Counted from the first letter of the stretch, positions 21,001 through 31,769 are shown. The stretch is DNA of 64,000 bases from Vandiemenella viatica (GCA_031002005.1 CM061918.1:65382531-65446530); one strand, 5' to 3'. Notes: generated by a model from the sequence alone, not told the origin. A program made the numbers and translations.

Positions 21001-21469
21001 CAATTGATTGTAATTTGCCATCTTAACCACAAGTACCAGTCTAATAAGAAGGGGTTAAGATACCTGTCCTGTTGTTCGACAGATCTTGGGTTCGAATACG
21101 GATTTAGAATGAGAATTTCAAAGGCTCATAAACCATTGACGAAGCTTGCTTGTTAATGTTAAGAACGTTTAGGCATTCCTTGGTTAAGGTATAGCGTAAA
21201 ACTTTAGGTCCTATACATCCAATAGTGCCTTTTCTTTGCTGTGATTAATCTCTCGCCTCATTTGATGCAATCCTCTATATCTTCATAACTTGTGTTAACC
21301 TCTTCATGTCAACAATAATGTTACAGGGTTAGATTAGTGGCTGCGATATAATCGGACTGATCACATAAAGACAGGGTAATGGGGGCAATACAGTTCGTAG
21401 CGTTTGTGGTTTACATTCAGAAGTTGGTTGGTTTGCCAATAATATGAACAGCCACAGAGGGTCCAGGCG
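21001..21469. other. Unassigned sequence
   Basis: A segment at 21040-21130 contains cttgggttcgaatacgg, a possible B-box remnant of an old SINE, but its other parts cannot be aligned to SINE1-3. Confidence 0.35.
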
Positions 21470-21513
21470 GAATATATAACTGTACAGATCAATAAGGATG
21501 ACCTGGGCAGGAC

Positions 21514-22370
21514 ATTTTTTTTATTTTTTATTTATCAATCTTGTTTCATGGATCCCTGCTGTGAAAGGACCTCTGGGATGTGAAACATGTCATCGTTAAT
21601 ACACATACATACAATATGAGTTATATTCTTAATGAAAACAATCATATGTTACATAGACAAATAAAGATAATAAAAATAAACATTAATTTTTACAACTGAG
21701 TTTTGCAAAAGGTCATATTGAATAAAATTAATTATTTTGTTCAAATTCTTGAATGGAGTAAAAGGAGTTGCCAATAAGATAATTTCTCAGTTTGTCTTTA
21801 AATATATCTTTATTATCTGCAAACTGTTTTATACTCTCGGGAAGTTTATTAAACAGATGTATCCCAGAATGATTAACTCCTCTTTGTACTAAGGACAGAA
21901 ATGTTTGTGTTTTGTGCAAGTTATTGAAATTGTGTACCTGTGAATTAGATGTAAACAGGTTAAAATGTTCTATGACAAAGCAGAGAATATATGTACTGAG
22001 AAGTCTTTGCAAGAATATTGAGTTTTTTAAAAAGTTGTCTGCAAGAAGTTCTTGGTTTCACCCTACACAGCATCCTAATAGCTCTTTTCTGTGCTATGAA
22101 AACTTTTTTACTTTGTGAAGAGTTTTCCCAAAAAATTATGCCATATGACATCACTAAATGGAAATATGAGGAGTACACCTGTTTCGTTAATTCTAGATCT
22201 GCTGTTAGAGAAAGTGTTCGTATTGCAAAGGTAGCACTACTTAACTTCTTCAGTAGTGAAGTGATATGTTCGTGTTAATAGAGTTTCTCATCTATTTCAA
22301 TACCAAGAAATTTTATACTCTTTGTTTCTAAGATTATTTTATTTTTATATCTTACTTGTAAATCCGACAT
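21514..22370 (-). mobile_element. LINE-C copy, antisense, nested in LINE-B
   Basis: On the minus strand, from 22370 downward, the protein relic reads KIILETKSIKFLGIEIDEKL, then TFAIRTLSLTADLEL, SYGIIFWENSSQSKKVFIAQ, KRAIRMLCRVKPRTSCRQLF and, after a frameshift near 21980, SLVQRGVNHSGIHLFNKLPE to the stop at 21728. This is the C-terminal third of a non-LTR reverse transcriptase protein of a group commonly seen in insects. The 3' UTR ends in an A/T-rich tail at about 21514-21535. The element is 5'-truncated and its frame is broken at least once. Confidence 0.75.
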
Positions 22371-22715
22371 CTAGATGGGTTGGTCAACATTTGAAGAAGA
22401 TAAATGCAAAGAAGAGTCAGCTTATTAGGTACAAAGATAAAAATACTAAAGGTTGATTATGATTATAAAATGAAGAAGGAATTACACTTGTTAAAGACTT
22501 GAAATATAAATACCTTGGCATAACATTCGATAACAAGCACAACTGGGCAGGACACATAGGACAGCTGGTAGGAAAAGGTTTCAAAATCCTTCACTTATTG
22601 GAGAGAGTAATTAAGACATTTACCAGAAAAGCAAGCGAATTTGGTTAAAAAATCATTGTTTAAGCATGGTGATTTAGTATGGGAACAACATTTTTGGTAT
22701 CAAATACAGGAGTTG

Positions 22716-22973
22716 TTTTTTTTTTTAACTGCTTTTACGTCTCTTTTAACATCGAGGTCTTTTAGAGACGGGAAAGGATGGGGGGCAAGGATGGGGGCAA
22801 GGAATGGGAAGGAATTCGGCCATGGCCTTTTGAAGGAAGCATCCCGGCATTTGCCTGGAGTGATTTGGGGAAACCATGGAAAACCCAAATCTGGATGCCC
22901 GGACGGGGATTCGAACCGCCGTCCTCCCGAATGCGAGGCGAGAACGCTAACCGTTACACCGCCCTGCTCGGTG
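22716..22973 (-). mobile_element. SINE1 copy nested in LINE-B
   Basis: The T tail begins at 22716 and the head ends in gccctgctcggt. The duplication caggagttg is perfect on both sides (22707-22715 and 22974-22982). The 3' region has the variant ttaacatcgaggtctttagagacggg, shared with the copy at 41003-41253 and with the fragment at 59802-59857. Confidence 0.95.
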
Positions 22974-23164
22974 CAGGAGTTGAAAGGGATGCAAAGAGGG
23001 GTTGCTAGATTTGCCTCAGTAAATTACTACAGAACACAATCACTAACACATATGATAAAGTAGCTGGAAATGAATTCATTTGAAGACAGGAGGAGGATGA
23101 AAAGAGTCGTGGTTGTGTACAAGGCGTATATTGGTGACGAGGCAAGGAAAGATATTGGTGGAAG

Positions 23165-23398
23165 TTTTTTGGTTTTACGCCTCGTCGACGTCGAGGTCAT
23201 TAGAGGTGGGAGAGGACTGGGGGCAAGGAATCGGAAGGAATTCGACAATGGCCTTTTGAAGGAAGCATTTCGGCATTTGCCTGGAGTGATTTGTGGAAAC
23301 CATTGCAAACCTAAATCAGGATGCTCGGACGAGGATTCGAACCGCCATCCTCCCGAATGCGAGGCCAGAACGTTAACCGTTAACCCACCACGCTCGGT
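23165..23398 (-). mobile_element. SINE1 copy nested in LINE-B
   Basis: Antisense SINE1 with the classic cctcgtcgacgtcgaggtc 3' end. The duplication ttggtggaag is perfect (23155-23164 and 23399-23408). Removing the insert and one duplication restores the LINE-B segment between GDEARKDIGG and the following NRGAWKEKDD. Confidence 0.95.
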
Positions 23399-23650
23399 TT
23401 GGTGGAAGAATTAATAGAGGTGCGTGGAAGGAAAAAGATGACCATGACCACAACCTGGCACCTGATTTCAGGCACAAGGGTATGGGAAGATTTTCTTTCA
23501 TAGGTAAGGGTTGTTAGGGATTGGAATAAATTACCAAGTCAATTGATGTATAATTTACTAAAAACGCTAAAAAAAACTTAAAATTAATAACTGTAGAGGA
23601 CAAAAGTAGGTGGATGGCAGAAAATGGGTGTGTTGGGATATTGTCACCGA

Positions 23651-24327
23651 AGCGTGTGCTCCATCGCAATTAAATTAAATATTTAATGAAGATAAATGCT
23701 ACTAAGAGTCAACTATAAAGTACCAGCTTTTCCGCGTTATTAACCCCAAGCAGCATAAAAAAATAATGTAGTGCAAGAAGCTTCAGTCTTAGTTACTTCC
23801 TTATGTCGGAGTTTCCTCTAGGTCTGTGAAAAGTTTGATTTATGCTCTCCGAGCAACATTGTTCATAACATCTCCAACTTTCCCAATGTTTTTTCGTCTA
23901 AGATCAAGTTCTTATTGCCCATTGTTCCCTGCGACTTACTACTGCTAATTCTGTGCTCACATTTTGCAGAAATAAAAAAAAAAATTACGATAATCAGGCA
24001 AATAAAATTACAATTTAATGAAGTAGATGCCAGCCACATGTCGGTGAACAGTGTAAATTTTTCGCTGGTCTATTTTTATTGCTCTCTTCGTGAAGTGTGT
24101 AATTTTGAAGCAAAAATTTTTATTCACCACAGCCGTGTGTATCAGCATTAACTGTTCCTGTACACTCTTGTCTATAAAAATCTTCGTACACACTGCATTG
24201 CCATCACAACTTGTCGACTGCATTTGTGAGTTGTTACATTCAAATCGTGTCTCTTCAGCATGTTCAGAAAAACCAAGAAGTGTATAATGTTTTTCAAGTT
24301 GGGGGCGGGAATTACGCCTCGTAAATA
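23651..24327. other. Unassigned sequence
   Basis: The part at 23640-23720 may still be a second LINE-B-type tail (ttaaatatttaatgaag). Beyond that, no feature was recognised. Confidence 0.4.
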
Positions 24328-24480
24328 GAGGCACAAAAATCGAGGGTGGCGGGTAAGCGGTCCTCTCATTCGGGAAGACGTGGGTTCGAATCTTCGTCCA
24401 GCAATCCAGATTCGGATTTTTTCATGGTTTCCCAAAATCACTCCAAGTGAATGCCAGGATAGTTCCTTCAAAACAACTCA
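24328..24480 (+). mobile_element. Partial SINE1 copy (sense)
   Basis: Head and central domain only: gagggtggcgggtaagcgg, B box tgggttcgaatcttcg, catggtttcccaaaatcac, aagtgaatgccaggat, ending caaaacaactca. The 3' end is missing. Confidence 0.75.
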
Positions 24481-25059
24481 CTTACTCCTCCAGCGATGTC
24501 TACACACAGGGAATATAATCTAAACATCTACATCGATATAAGTAGCTTGTGCCGTGGTCATTTATTTCTTCATAGGTGTTTTACTAAATAGAGTTGTTAT
24601 TAGCCAGCGCTCAGTACCTTTATTTCGCAATTATGTTATGTTGTACTTATTTCAGGTCCTCCTCGTTCCATTACACAATTCTCTTCTTAATGAACATTTA
24701 CATTTAAATGAAACACACACTTATTTTTATGGTTTGTTTCAGATTTTAATTTAAATCGAAAATTTTTGTACCACAACGAAAAAATAAAAAGATAACCTTA
24801 ATTCTTAGCTTCCTCTGAAAGACTCATCTTTGTCAAATAATATATCGATATATCTACATGTATAGAATATAAATCAACAAAAATCAACTGTTAATTAATA
24901 TGTGGATTTAAATAAAATAAATACTTTTCTTCATAGTTGGTTCTCAATTTAAAACATATTGATTTATCTCATAAACTTAAATAGGTAATCTAAATCCTTA
25001 GCTTGCTATAACAGCGACATGGACAGGGTGAAAACATTTCTAGCAGTTGTTAGCCTACC
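24481..25059. other. Unassigned AT-rich sequence
   Basis: No feature was recognised. Confidence 0.5.
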
Positions 25060-25255
25060 TGGCGCGTAACATCATGAAGCTACAGACGACATGACGTTAA
25101 GATAAAGTGACCAAATTGACCATTTATTAATAAGCTGCTTTCATGAACGGCATGTCGCTGACGTCATTACTTCATGCATTTGAAAGTAGTTCCAAATAAA
25201 CAGCGCCCAATCTGTCTCAACCAGGATTTAAATTAATACTAGACGGTTTTGCATA
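25060..25255. promoter_or_regulatory. Candidate regulatory stretch with a perfect CRE
   Basis: A perfect tgacgtca lies at 25159-25166. Close by are ttcatgcatttgaa, a tttgcataa octamer-like word near 25248 and several homeodomain-type tta/att cores. The stretch is not related to the repeats around it. Function is inferred from motifs only. Confidence 0.25.
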
Positions 25256-25466
25256 AAAAGTGAGGATTTATTTATTTATTTATTGTCATCAGTCTATCGA
25301 CTTGTTTGATGATATCCTCCATCAACATACCCCTTACAACATACATCTTCAATTATCTCCTTTACGTTTTCTTATCTTCGTCTACCTCTACAGTTCCTTA
25401 ATTCGACTGTTTTCTCCAATAACCCAATCCCACATGTCTTAAAATATGATGCATCATTCCGTCTCT

Positions 25467-26642
25467 TGGTATAAATATCTTCACAACTTTCACGCTGCGT
25501 CGATGTGCTCCTTCTTCCCAACGTTTCGGCCAGGCCTTAGGTCTTCCTCAGGGGACTTAACTGAATGGCGAGTCTGCTAACACTTATGGCCTGGTCGAAA
25601 CGTTGGACTCAGCAGGCGGTTAAGTCCCCTGAGGAAGACCTAAGGCCTGGTCGAAACGTTAGACTCCAGGCGGTTAAGTTCCCTGAGGAAGACCTAAGGC
25701 CTGGTCGAAACGTTAGACTCAGCAGGCGGTTAAGTCCCCTGAGGAAGACCCAAGGCCTGGTCGAAACGTTGAGACTCAGCAGGCGGTTAAGTCCCCTGGG
25801 GAAGACCTAAGGCCTGGTCGAAACGTTAACTCAGCAGGCGGTTAAGTCCCCTGAGTAAGATCTAAGGCCTGGTCTAAACGTTTGACTCAACAGGCTGTTA
25901 AGTTCCCTAAGGAAGACTTAAGGCCTGGTCGAAACGTTGGACTCAGCGGAAGGTTAAGTTCCCTGGGGAAGACCTAAGGCCTGGTCGAAACGTTGGACTC
26001 AGCAGGCGGTTAAGTCCCCCGAGGAAGACCTAAGGCCTGGATGAAACGTTAAGCTCAGCAGGCGGTTAAGTCCCCTGAGTAAGATCTAAGGCCTGGTCTA
26101 AACGTTGGACTCAGCAGGCGGTTAAGTCCCCCGAGGAAGACCTAAGGCCTGGATGAAACGTTAAGCTCAGCAGGCGGTTAAGTCCCCTGAGTAAGATCTA
26201 AGGCCTGGTCTAAACGTTGGACTCAACAGGCTGTTAAGTTCCCTTAGGAAGAACTAAGGCCTGGTCGAAACGTTTGACTCAGCGGGAGGTTAAGTCCCCT
26301 GATGAAGACCTAAGGCCTGATTGAAATGTTGAACTCAGCAGGCATTTAAGTTCCCTTAGGAAGACCTAAGGCCTGGTCGAAACGTTTGACTCAGCGGGTG
26401 GTTAAGTCCCCTGAGGAAGACCTAAGGCCTGATCGAAATGTTGAACTCAGCAGGCATTTAAGTTCCTTGAGGAAGAACTAAGGCCTGGTCGAAACGTTGG
26501 ACTCACCAGGCGTTTAAGTTCCCTAACGCCCGGTCGAAACGTCGGGAAGAAGAAGAAGAAAGAGCACTTCGACGCTGCGTGAAACTCGTGAATCTATTTA
26601 TACCAATATGATGGCTGCAAAAATGGAAAATCGTTTATAATA
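25467..26642. mobile_element. Inverted-repeat element with internal 56-bp tandem array
   Basis: The left end reads tggtataaatatcttcac, then tttcacgctgcgtcga, tgctccttcttcc and an inverted copy of the array unit. The right side, reverse complemented, reads tggtataaatagattcac, tttcacgcagcgtcga, then a ttcttcttcttc-rich run and the unit. An extra 36 bases (26607-26642) follow on the right. The 8-mer ccgtctct lies directly before (25459-25466) and after (26643-26650). No coding sequence is present. The structure resembles foldback elements whose arms contain direct repeats. Confidence 0.75.
25522..26545 (+). repeat. 56-bp minisatellite, about 17 forward units plus one inverted unit
   Basis: The unit runs ggcctggtcgaaacgttgg, actcagcaggcggttaag, tcccctgaggaagacctaa. 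The first unit (25522-25563) is in reverse orientation and all later ones are forward. Two consecutive 112-bp dimers (about 25990-26215) carry the same alternating variants (ggatgaaacgttaagctc, then gagtaagatctaag), so a higher-order repeat has begun to form. Confidence 0.9.
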
Positions 26643-26989
26643 CCGTCTCTTCTTTCTGTAAACTCTTCCACAAGTTCCTTCTCTCACCTATCATTTCCAA
26701 AACATTTCGTACTTTATCTGTGAACTTAATGTTTAGCATCCTTCTATAGCACACAGTTGAAATGCTTCAATTTTCCTTTTTTTTTCTGGTATGCCTAAAG
26801 TCCATGCTCCGCTAAGAGAAAGTGCTGTGCTCGACACATAGAGTATTAAAAAAAATTCTATCTTAGTTTTTAATTTTCTTTTATTTCAGTGGCTCAGTAT
26901 CAACTGTCGTCATTAACTCAGTAGCATGTAAGTAGTTCAGGCTGCTCCACGATGTAAACTACTACCCTGCCAGAAGAAACTTCTGGCAG

Positions 26990-27400
26990 GTATTTTTTTT
27001 AAGTTGTCGTTTGTGTTTTGACGACAGCCGAGTATGCCACTCCGCTGTGGCTCTCTCCAGTGGGCGTCCGACTCGCTGCTGCAGGCTGTCAGGATTTCTC
27101 CGGCTCCTGCGTCAAATGTCAACAAACGCACTTGTGTGTGCGCGGTACGCACTGAACGGCCGCAGCGGAGAAATCGTCAGCTAATAAAAAATACGCCAGC
27201 TGACAGGTGCATTAATCACTGCGAGTCGGCGACGCGTCTTATGGAAACAAAGGCGCGACCTTCGGCAAACAGCGCCGCAACCGATTGGGAGACGTCGAAA
27301 GTGTAAAGCCCGCGGGCCCTCTTGCACAATAGCCGAAGCTTTCTCTCATATCTGCCAATAAAGGTGCAGCGCCATTAAGGCCAGCTTGTTTGAAGTGAAG
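26990..27400. other. GC-rich unassigned island
   Basis: The stretch is much richer in CpG than its AT-rich surroundings. A 90-codon plus-strand frame and a 71-codon minus-strand frame cross it, neither recognisable. Words such as cagctgacaggtg and gtgcattaatcac suggest binding sites. It may be a promoter or enhancer region, or the remnant of a non-repetitive exon. Confidence 0.3.
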
Positions 27401-27529
27401 TATGTAATCCTAAGGCAACAGGAACACTTACACGAGAAGTTCGTGAAGAGGCTGAACCATCGCCACACCCCAAACCAAATATCTTGTACAAAAAGATATT
27501 ATCTCTCTCTCTCTCCTTATTTTCTCCTT

Positions 27530-27700
27530 GACGCTGCGGACATTAGAGGCGGGAAAAGAACTAGGGACAAGGAATTAAACCATCCCAGTATTCGCCCGGA
27601 GTGATTTGGGACAGCCAAATCTGAATCTCCGGACGAGGATTCGAACCCGCGTTCCCCCGAATAAGAGTGTTACTGCTCGTCATGGGCGCTTGCACCACCC
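27530..27700 (-). mobile_element. Degenerate SINE1 copy (antisense)
   Basis: Diverged words in reverse order: cattagaggcgggaaaag, cccagtattcgcccggag, a B-box complement (aggattcgaacccgcg), and a head complement that is no longer clear. Confidence 0.6.
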
Positions 27701-27736
27701 TGGCTTCTTCCCTCATGTAGTCGAGCGAAAAACTCA

Positions 27737-29036
27737 ACGATGGATCGGACGCACTGGACCAAATGATTGAGCTTTACATTACTCGCCTCCAAGGTCACCA
27801 GATCCGACTGTGTGTAATTATTTCTTGTGAGGGTTTATAAAAGACTCTGTTTATGTGCCTCCGTTACCAACAACAATGAATGAACTGAGACATCGCATAA
27901 CAGCAGCTGTGGAAGCTGTCACTCAAGACATGCTCGCTGCAGCGTGGGAAGAATCTGAATACCTCATTGACATATGCCGTGCATCTCAAGAGGACATATT
28001 GAACACCTATGAAAAGGTACGAAAGAAAACTTTTTGATTTTCCGTTCATCAAAAAACAAAATTCATTGTACAGGGCTAGTCAAAATGATTGCAGTGATTT
28101 CAGAAAATTACTACAGATTTATTATTTGACATATACTTACAAGATTAAACAGATATAAAACAAACTGTGAAAGTTTTTTTGAGTGTCTACAAATGCTCAA
28201 TATTTGAACCTTTAGTGACTCTGCACACATCAAGTCTATAATCGAGTTCTTCCCATACCGGATGCAGCATGTCAATGAGAGCAAATGCATTGGTGATGCG
28301 AACCCGCAGGTTTGGCAGATCAACTGGTACTGGTGGCACGAACACTGTGTCTTTTAAAAAAAACCAAACAAAGAAGTCGCAGGGGGTTAGGTCAGGGGAA
28401 CGAGGAGACAATGACATCAGCATCCCCAACAAGACCAATCCATTCGTTTGGAATCCTGGTGTTTAGGAAATTACGGACAACTAGAGAAAAATGGGGTGGA
28501 GCACCGTCCTGCTGGAAAATGAAATGTTCACTGTCAGCTTCCTGAAGTGACATGAACCAATTCTGTAAGGATTCCAAACAGATAGAGTGGTCGCGCTGGG
28601 GATGCTGATTGTCAGCTGATGTCATAGCCTCCTCATTCAGCTGGCCTAAACCCTGCGACTTCTTTGTTTAGGGTTTCGTATAAGACACAGCGTTCGTGCC
28701 ACCAGCACCAGTTGATATGCCAGACCTGCGGGTTCACATCACCAGTGCATTTGCTCTCATTGACAGAGACATGCTGCATAGAGTATGGGAAGAACTCGAT
28801 TATAGACTTGATGAGTGCAGAGTCACTAAAGGTTCAAATATTGAGCATTTGTAGACACTCAAAAAAACTTTCACAGTTTGTTTTATATCTGTTTAATCTT
28901 GTAAGTATATGTCAAATAATAAATCTGTAGTAATTTTATGAAATCACTGCAATTATTTTGACTAGCCCTGTATATGTTTATTAGTTTCAGAAATATAGAC
29001 GTGTCAAATCGGATGACTCTTTTTGATACACCATGT
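27737..29036 (+). pseudogene. Mariner-like transposase C-terminus, split by a foldback element
   Basis: The left part (27737-28037) encodes WIGRTGPND, then PRSPDPTVCNYFL (the end of the DDD/E region), then DSVYVPPLPTTMNELRHRIT, AAVEAVTQDMLAAAWEES and EYLIDICRAS. This is the C-terminal portion of a Tc1/mariner-superfamily transposase. A stop interrupts the upstream portion. The right part (28971-29036) is the non-coding 3' end, finishing in ctttttgatacaccatgta, which looks like a terminal repeat. The element at 28071-28970 sits in its 3' non-coding region. The 5' half with the HTH and first aspartates is missing. Confidence 0.7.
28071..28970 (-). mobile_element. 900-bp foldback element from a mariner-like 3' half
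   Basis: The termini cagggctagtcaaaatg and cattttgactagccctg-like sequence form the ends, flanked by TA (28069-28070 and 28971-28972). The inverted arms are about 326 bp each (28071-28396 and 28643-28970) and clearly homologous throughout. Each arm contains the transposase C-terminus (PVDLPNLRVRIT, EELDYRLDVCRVT, NIEHL) and 3' UTR. The loop (28397-28642) holds, on the minus strand only, the preceding catalytic part with FQQDGAPPH. The element is thus one 3' half plus an inverted copy of its own end. It could be moved by a transposase supplied from elsewhere. Confidence 0.85.
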
Positions 29037-29037
29037 A

Positions 29038-29214
29038 TATGAAAATAAAAATTCCCACTTTTAATACTGAAAAATAATTTTTTGTTAAAATTTAGCCAGA
29101 AACCTAGCAAACTAGTTCTTAAATAAGTTAAATGAGTAAAAACATTCTAAAAAAGTATGTTTCCTTGTTTTTCCTCACCCTGAATTTAATCCTGGCTACG
29201 GCCTTGCTGCTCGG
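29038..29214 (+). repeat. Fragment related to the element at 48082-48347
   Basis: The words tatgaaaataaaaattcc, cttttaatactgaaaaat and aaatttagccagaa, and the end aatcctggctacggccttg, match the reverse complement of 48082-48347. The left part is missing because the mariner-like copy ends exactly at tatatgaaaat. Confidence 0.7.
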
Positions 29215-30202
29215 CGAGGTTTTCTCTTCGCTAGAGTGAAGGTGTTCTCTCTTCATGATAAAATCCATGGGGAGATGAACAGGAGTAATTTCCCGTCGCC
29301 TTCTCCAGTATGTAAGCTTTCGTAAACCATCTCCTTTTATTTTCTTCTTCTGCTCTCCCTTTATTTATTGGTAATTATCATTTAAGTACTTCATACATTT
29401 ATTGTTAGGAGCCATAGTCTGCCTTGTGTTTACTTTTGTGTGATTTCTTTTCCGAATATTGCATACCTTTGGCGAGCACTTGTATAAAGGATTCAACTGG
29501 ATAGTAGAGTGTCTATATTACAATAATTATTTATAGTTTATATTCACCCCTTTATTCCAGTAATTTATAATATTAGTATAGACTAGTATTATGTTGCACA
29601 CAGTAAATGTTTCTTCAAAATTTATTATGATGTCAACACAGTAGAGATACCCATATTACGTTTTCTAATCAATTGCCAGCAGAAATTGATCCTTTACAGA
29701 ATTCGCAATAACACCATATTTATATAAATTCAAAATATTCGCCGAAAAATACAGTATGAGTGATAAAGAGAGAGAGAAATGAATTAGGTTACTTATTCAT
29801 TGTAATTAAGGCCCTTTGAAACAGCTTCATTCCCGGTTTGCTAAACCCAAATGCATCACAAACCAGTGAGAAATAACACTGTAGGACTGCCATTGAGAAC
29901 TATGTAACCAAACACAAGACAAAAGGACCACCTCTTGTTTCCGCGGCGGGTTTATATGCTTTGTCAAGTAACAGTACTCCAAAATCAGTTACCAGTGCTA
30001 GACATCTTCTTTGTTTCTGGTGTTCCAGTACTATAAACATTACGTTTTTGACATCACTGAGTTCTTGCAGTCTCTCTGTTTACGGCCCAAAGTGCAGAAT
30101 TCGCAGAGATGTTACTGATGCAAATCTTCTCTAGCTTCGTTTTTCTTTCAACAAGGATTGCAAACCATCGCCTTTGGCAACACTCGGGCGGCCCGCTAGA
30201 AG
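29215..30202. other. Unassigned AT-rich sequence
   Basis: No coding or repeat feature was recognised. Confidence 0.5.
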
Positions 30203-31623
30203 TTGAGTGACCTGGCCCCTTTAGACGACCCGTTCCCGATCATCCTGTCCCGTTCCCGATTTCACTTTTCTCCCGTCGACAGAGTGTTGCATTTAGACGA
30301 CCCGTCGGCCGGCCCGATCTGGTACTACCGCCCTACCACCGCGCGTATATTCCTCTTGCTCTGAAATTTGCACGTACATTCAATACTAATACCAGTAATA
30401 AAATAAGTTACAAATTTTATTAAAGTTCTAATATTTAAATTAAATATGTATGGCCCCATATTTATCAAAACCACAAATTCTTGGTGTAAACCTGACGGCT
30501 TGACATTATGCGAAAATCCTAGGAAAAAGAAAAAAAGACGTGTGCCAAGCAATTAGATGCGTTGGATGGTGAAGATTTCAGGAATTTCTTGCGGATGACA
30601 GCTGAAATGCCTCATTTCTCGCGTCTTTGTTATGACAGAGGGCATGTGAGGTTAGGGTTGCCAACCATACTGTATTATAAAGTATCATATTGTATTTTTG
30701 GCTGTTATACTTTTTCCTACGAATAAACTATGCGAAAACACACCTGTAACTGAACGTTGATCTGCTAGTTTCACAACCTTCTGCAAGAAAAAGAGCCTAT
30801 CGGCCAGCGATTTTTTGTTCGCTCGCATCCTTTGGTTACCTCATCGGAGTCGAAACAATCACAGCGGACCATTCATATTGCTGTACTCCAGTCGACTCGT
30901 ATCCGCTCGGCGTTATTTCTGAATATAAGCATAAAGTGAGAAATAATTTATTTTTGGTAAACTATACAATTCAATCAATTTACAAACGACATGTTAGTGC
31001 TTATGATGAAACGAAATAAATGCAATATGGTGGGAAGGGAGAAACAGAGCGTCCATAAATTTAAAAATGAGTGTTCCTTTTTTCTTATACTAGATGTAGA
31101 ATGTGGCTCCAGCTGTAACACTGAAATGAAACCAACAATTAATAGCTAGTACAGTAAGCCCGAAAATATATGTATTTAAGGCAATAAATAACTAATTTTT
31201 CCCCCTTTAATATGATTTTTATTTTCCTCTTCAAAAACAAATACACTTTTTTTTTCTAAACAAGTTGGCAACCCTATGTCAGGTGTCCCATAAAAATTTG
31301 TGGGTCTTTTACACCTCCAGCAACTCTATTAATACTTATTTTCCTTGATTATCGGTTGAATCCATCTCAAAATAATAGAAAACGGGTAACCAGACAGTGT
31401 GGGCGAGGCTTTACACGGCCAGTTTTCAGGGCAGAGTGGTGGGGGCCTGACTTACCCCTACCCTTTTGCCCTAAATCGGATTGAATTTCTTCTACACGAC
31501 CTCCCTGCCTGGTCTCACGGCAAAAACGTGATCAGGAGCTCAGTTTAGACGACCCGTTTTCAGGGCCGAAGGGGCGTCCCAAGATTTAGGGAGACCAGGT
31601 CGGGTCGTCTAAATGGACCTCAA
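30203..31623. mobile_element. TIR element with repeated subterminal 13-mer
   Basis: The left end contains ttgagtgacctggcccc and tttagacgacccg; the right end, reverse complemented, contains ttgaggtccatttagacg. The 13-mer tttagacgacccg occurs at about 30219, 30293 and 31544 on the plus strand and near 31608 on the minus strand. Repeated subterminal motifs are typical binding sites of hAT or CACTA-type transposases. There is no coding sequence except in the nested 30653-31276 part, which has none either. Exact ends are uncertain. Confidence 0.55.
30653..31276. mobile_element. hAT-like element, 624 bp, nested
   Basis: The ends are tagggttgccaac and gttggcaaccct a, a perfect 13-bp inverted repeat. 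The flanking 8-mers are tgtgaggt (30645-30652) and tgtcaggt (31277-31284), matching at 7 of 8. The interior is AT-rich and non-coding. Confidence 0.75.
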
Positions 31624-31769
31624 GCGTGGCTGCTTCCCACCTTTCTACAGGTTGCTATCACCCATCTTCCTTAATATTGAGTGCAAAAATTGTTTCTAAT
31701 TTCCCCTTTATCCATAATCTCTTAATACTTTCTCGTTACCTTATTACCACTTTTCTTATTTAATTTACA

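Larger units (their letters stand above)
21470..23650 (+). pseudogene. LINE-B copy split by LINE-C and two SINE1 insertions
   Basis: LINE-B fragments occur in order between the insertions. Before LINE-C there is a segment resembling INKDD (21485). After it, INAKKSQLI near 22400 and KYLGITFDNKHNWAGHIGQL with GKGFKILHLLERVI at 22500-22620 match the frame at 57149-57856 closely. Between the SINEs come VARFASVNYYRTQSLTHMIK and DRRRMKRVVVVYKAYIGDEA. After the second SINE come DHDHNLAPDFRHKGMGRFSF and a 3' end (gcgtgtgctccatcgcaatt). Frameshifts and stops are frequent. The encoded part is the region after the reverse transcriptase palm of a CR1/Jockey-like element, so the copy was already 5'-truncated before it was invaded. 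Confidence 0.75.
25265..26850 (-). pseudogene. RTE-like LINE fragment, antisense, split by a 1.18-kb element
   Basis: Left of the insertion (25265-25466) the minus strand matches the 3' coding part of the RTE frame at 59702-60706; right of it (26643-26850) the minus strand matches the segment just upstream (CYRRMLNIKFTDKVRN, then VLEMIGERRNLWKSL). The two halves are contiguous in the protein: the first half resumes at the residues following the arginine-rich ER.D segment. The copy has frameshifts, lacks the catalytic core and is older than the element inside it. Confidence 0.65.

Noticed and set aside
25540..26540. Regularly spaced repeats resembling a CRISPR array
   Set aside because: The 56-bp units are contiguous with no unique spacers, lie inside a eukaryotic transposable element, and have no cas genes nearby.
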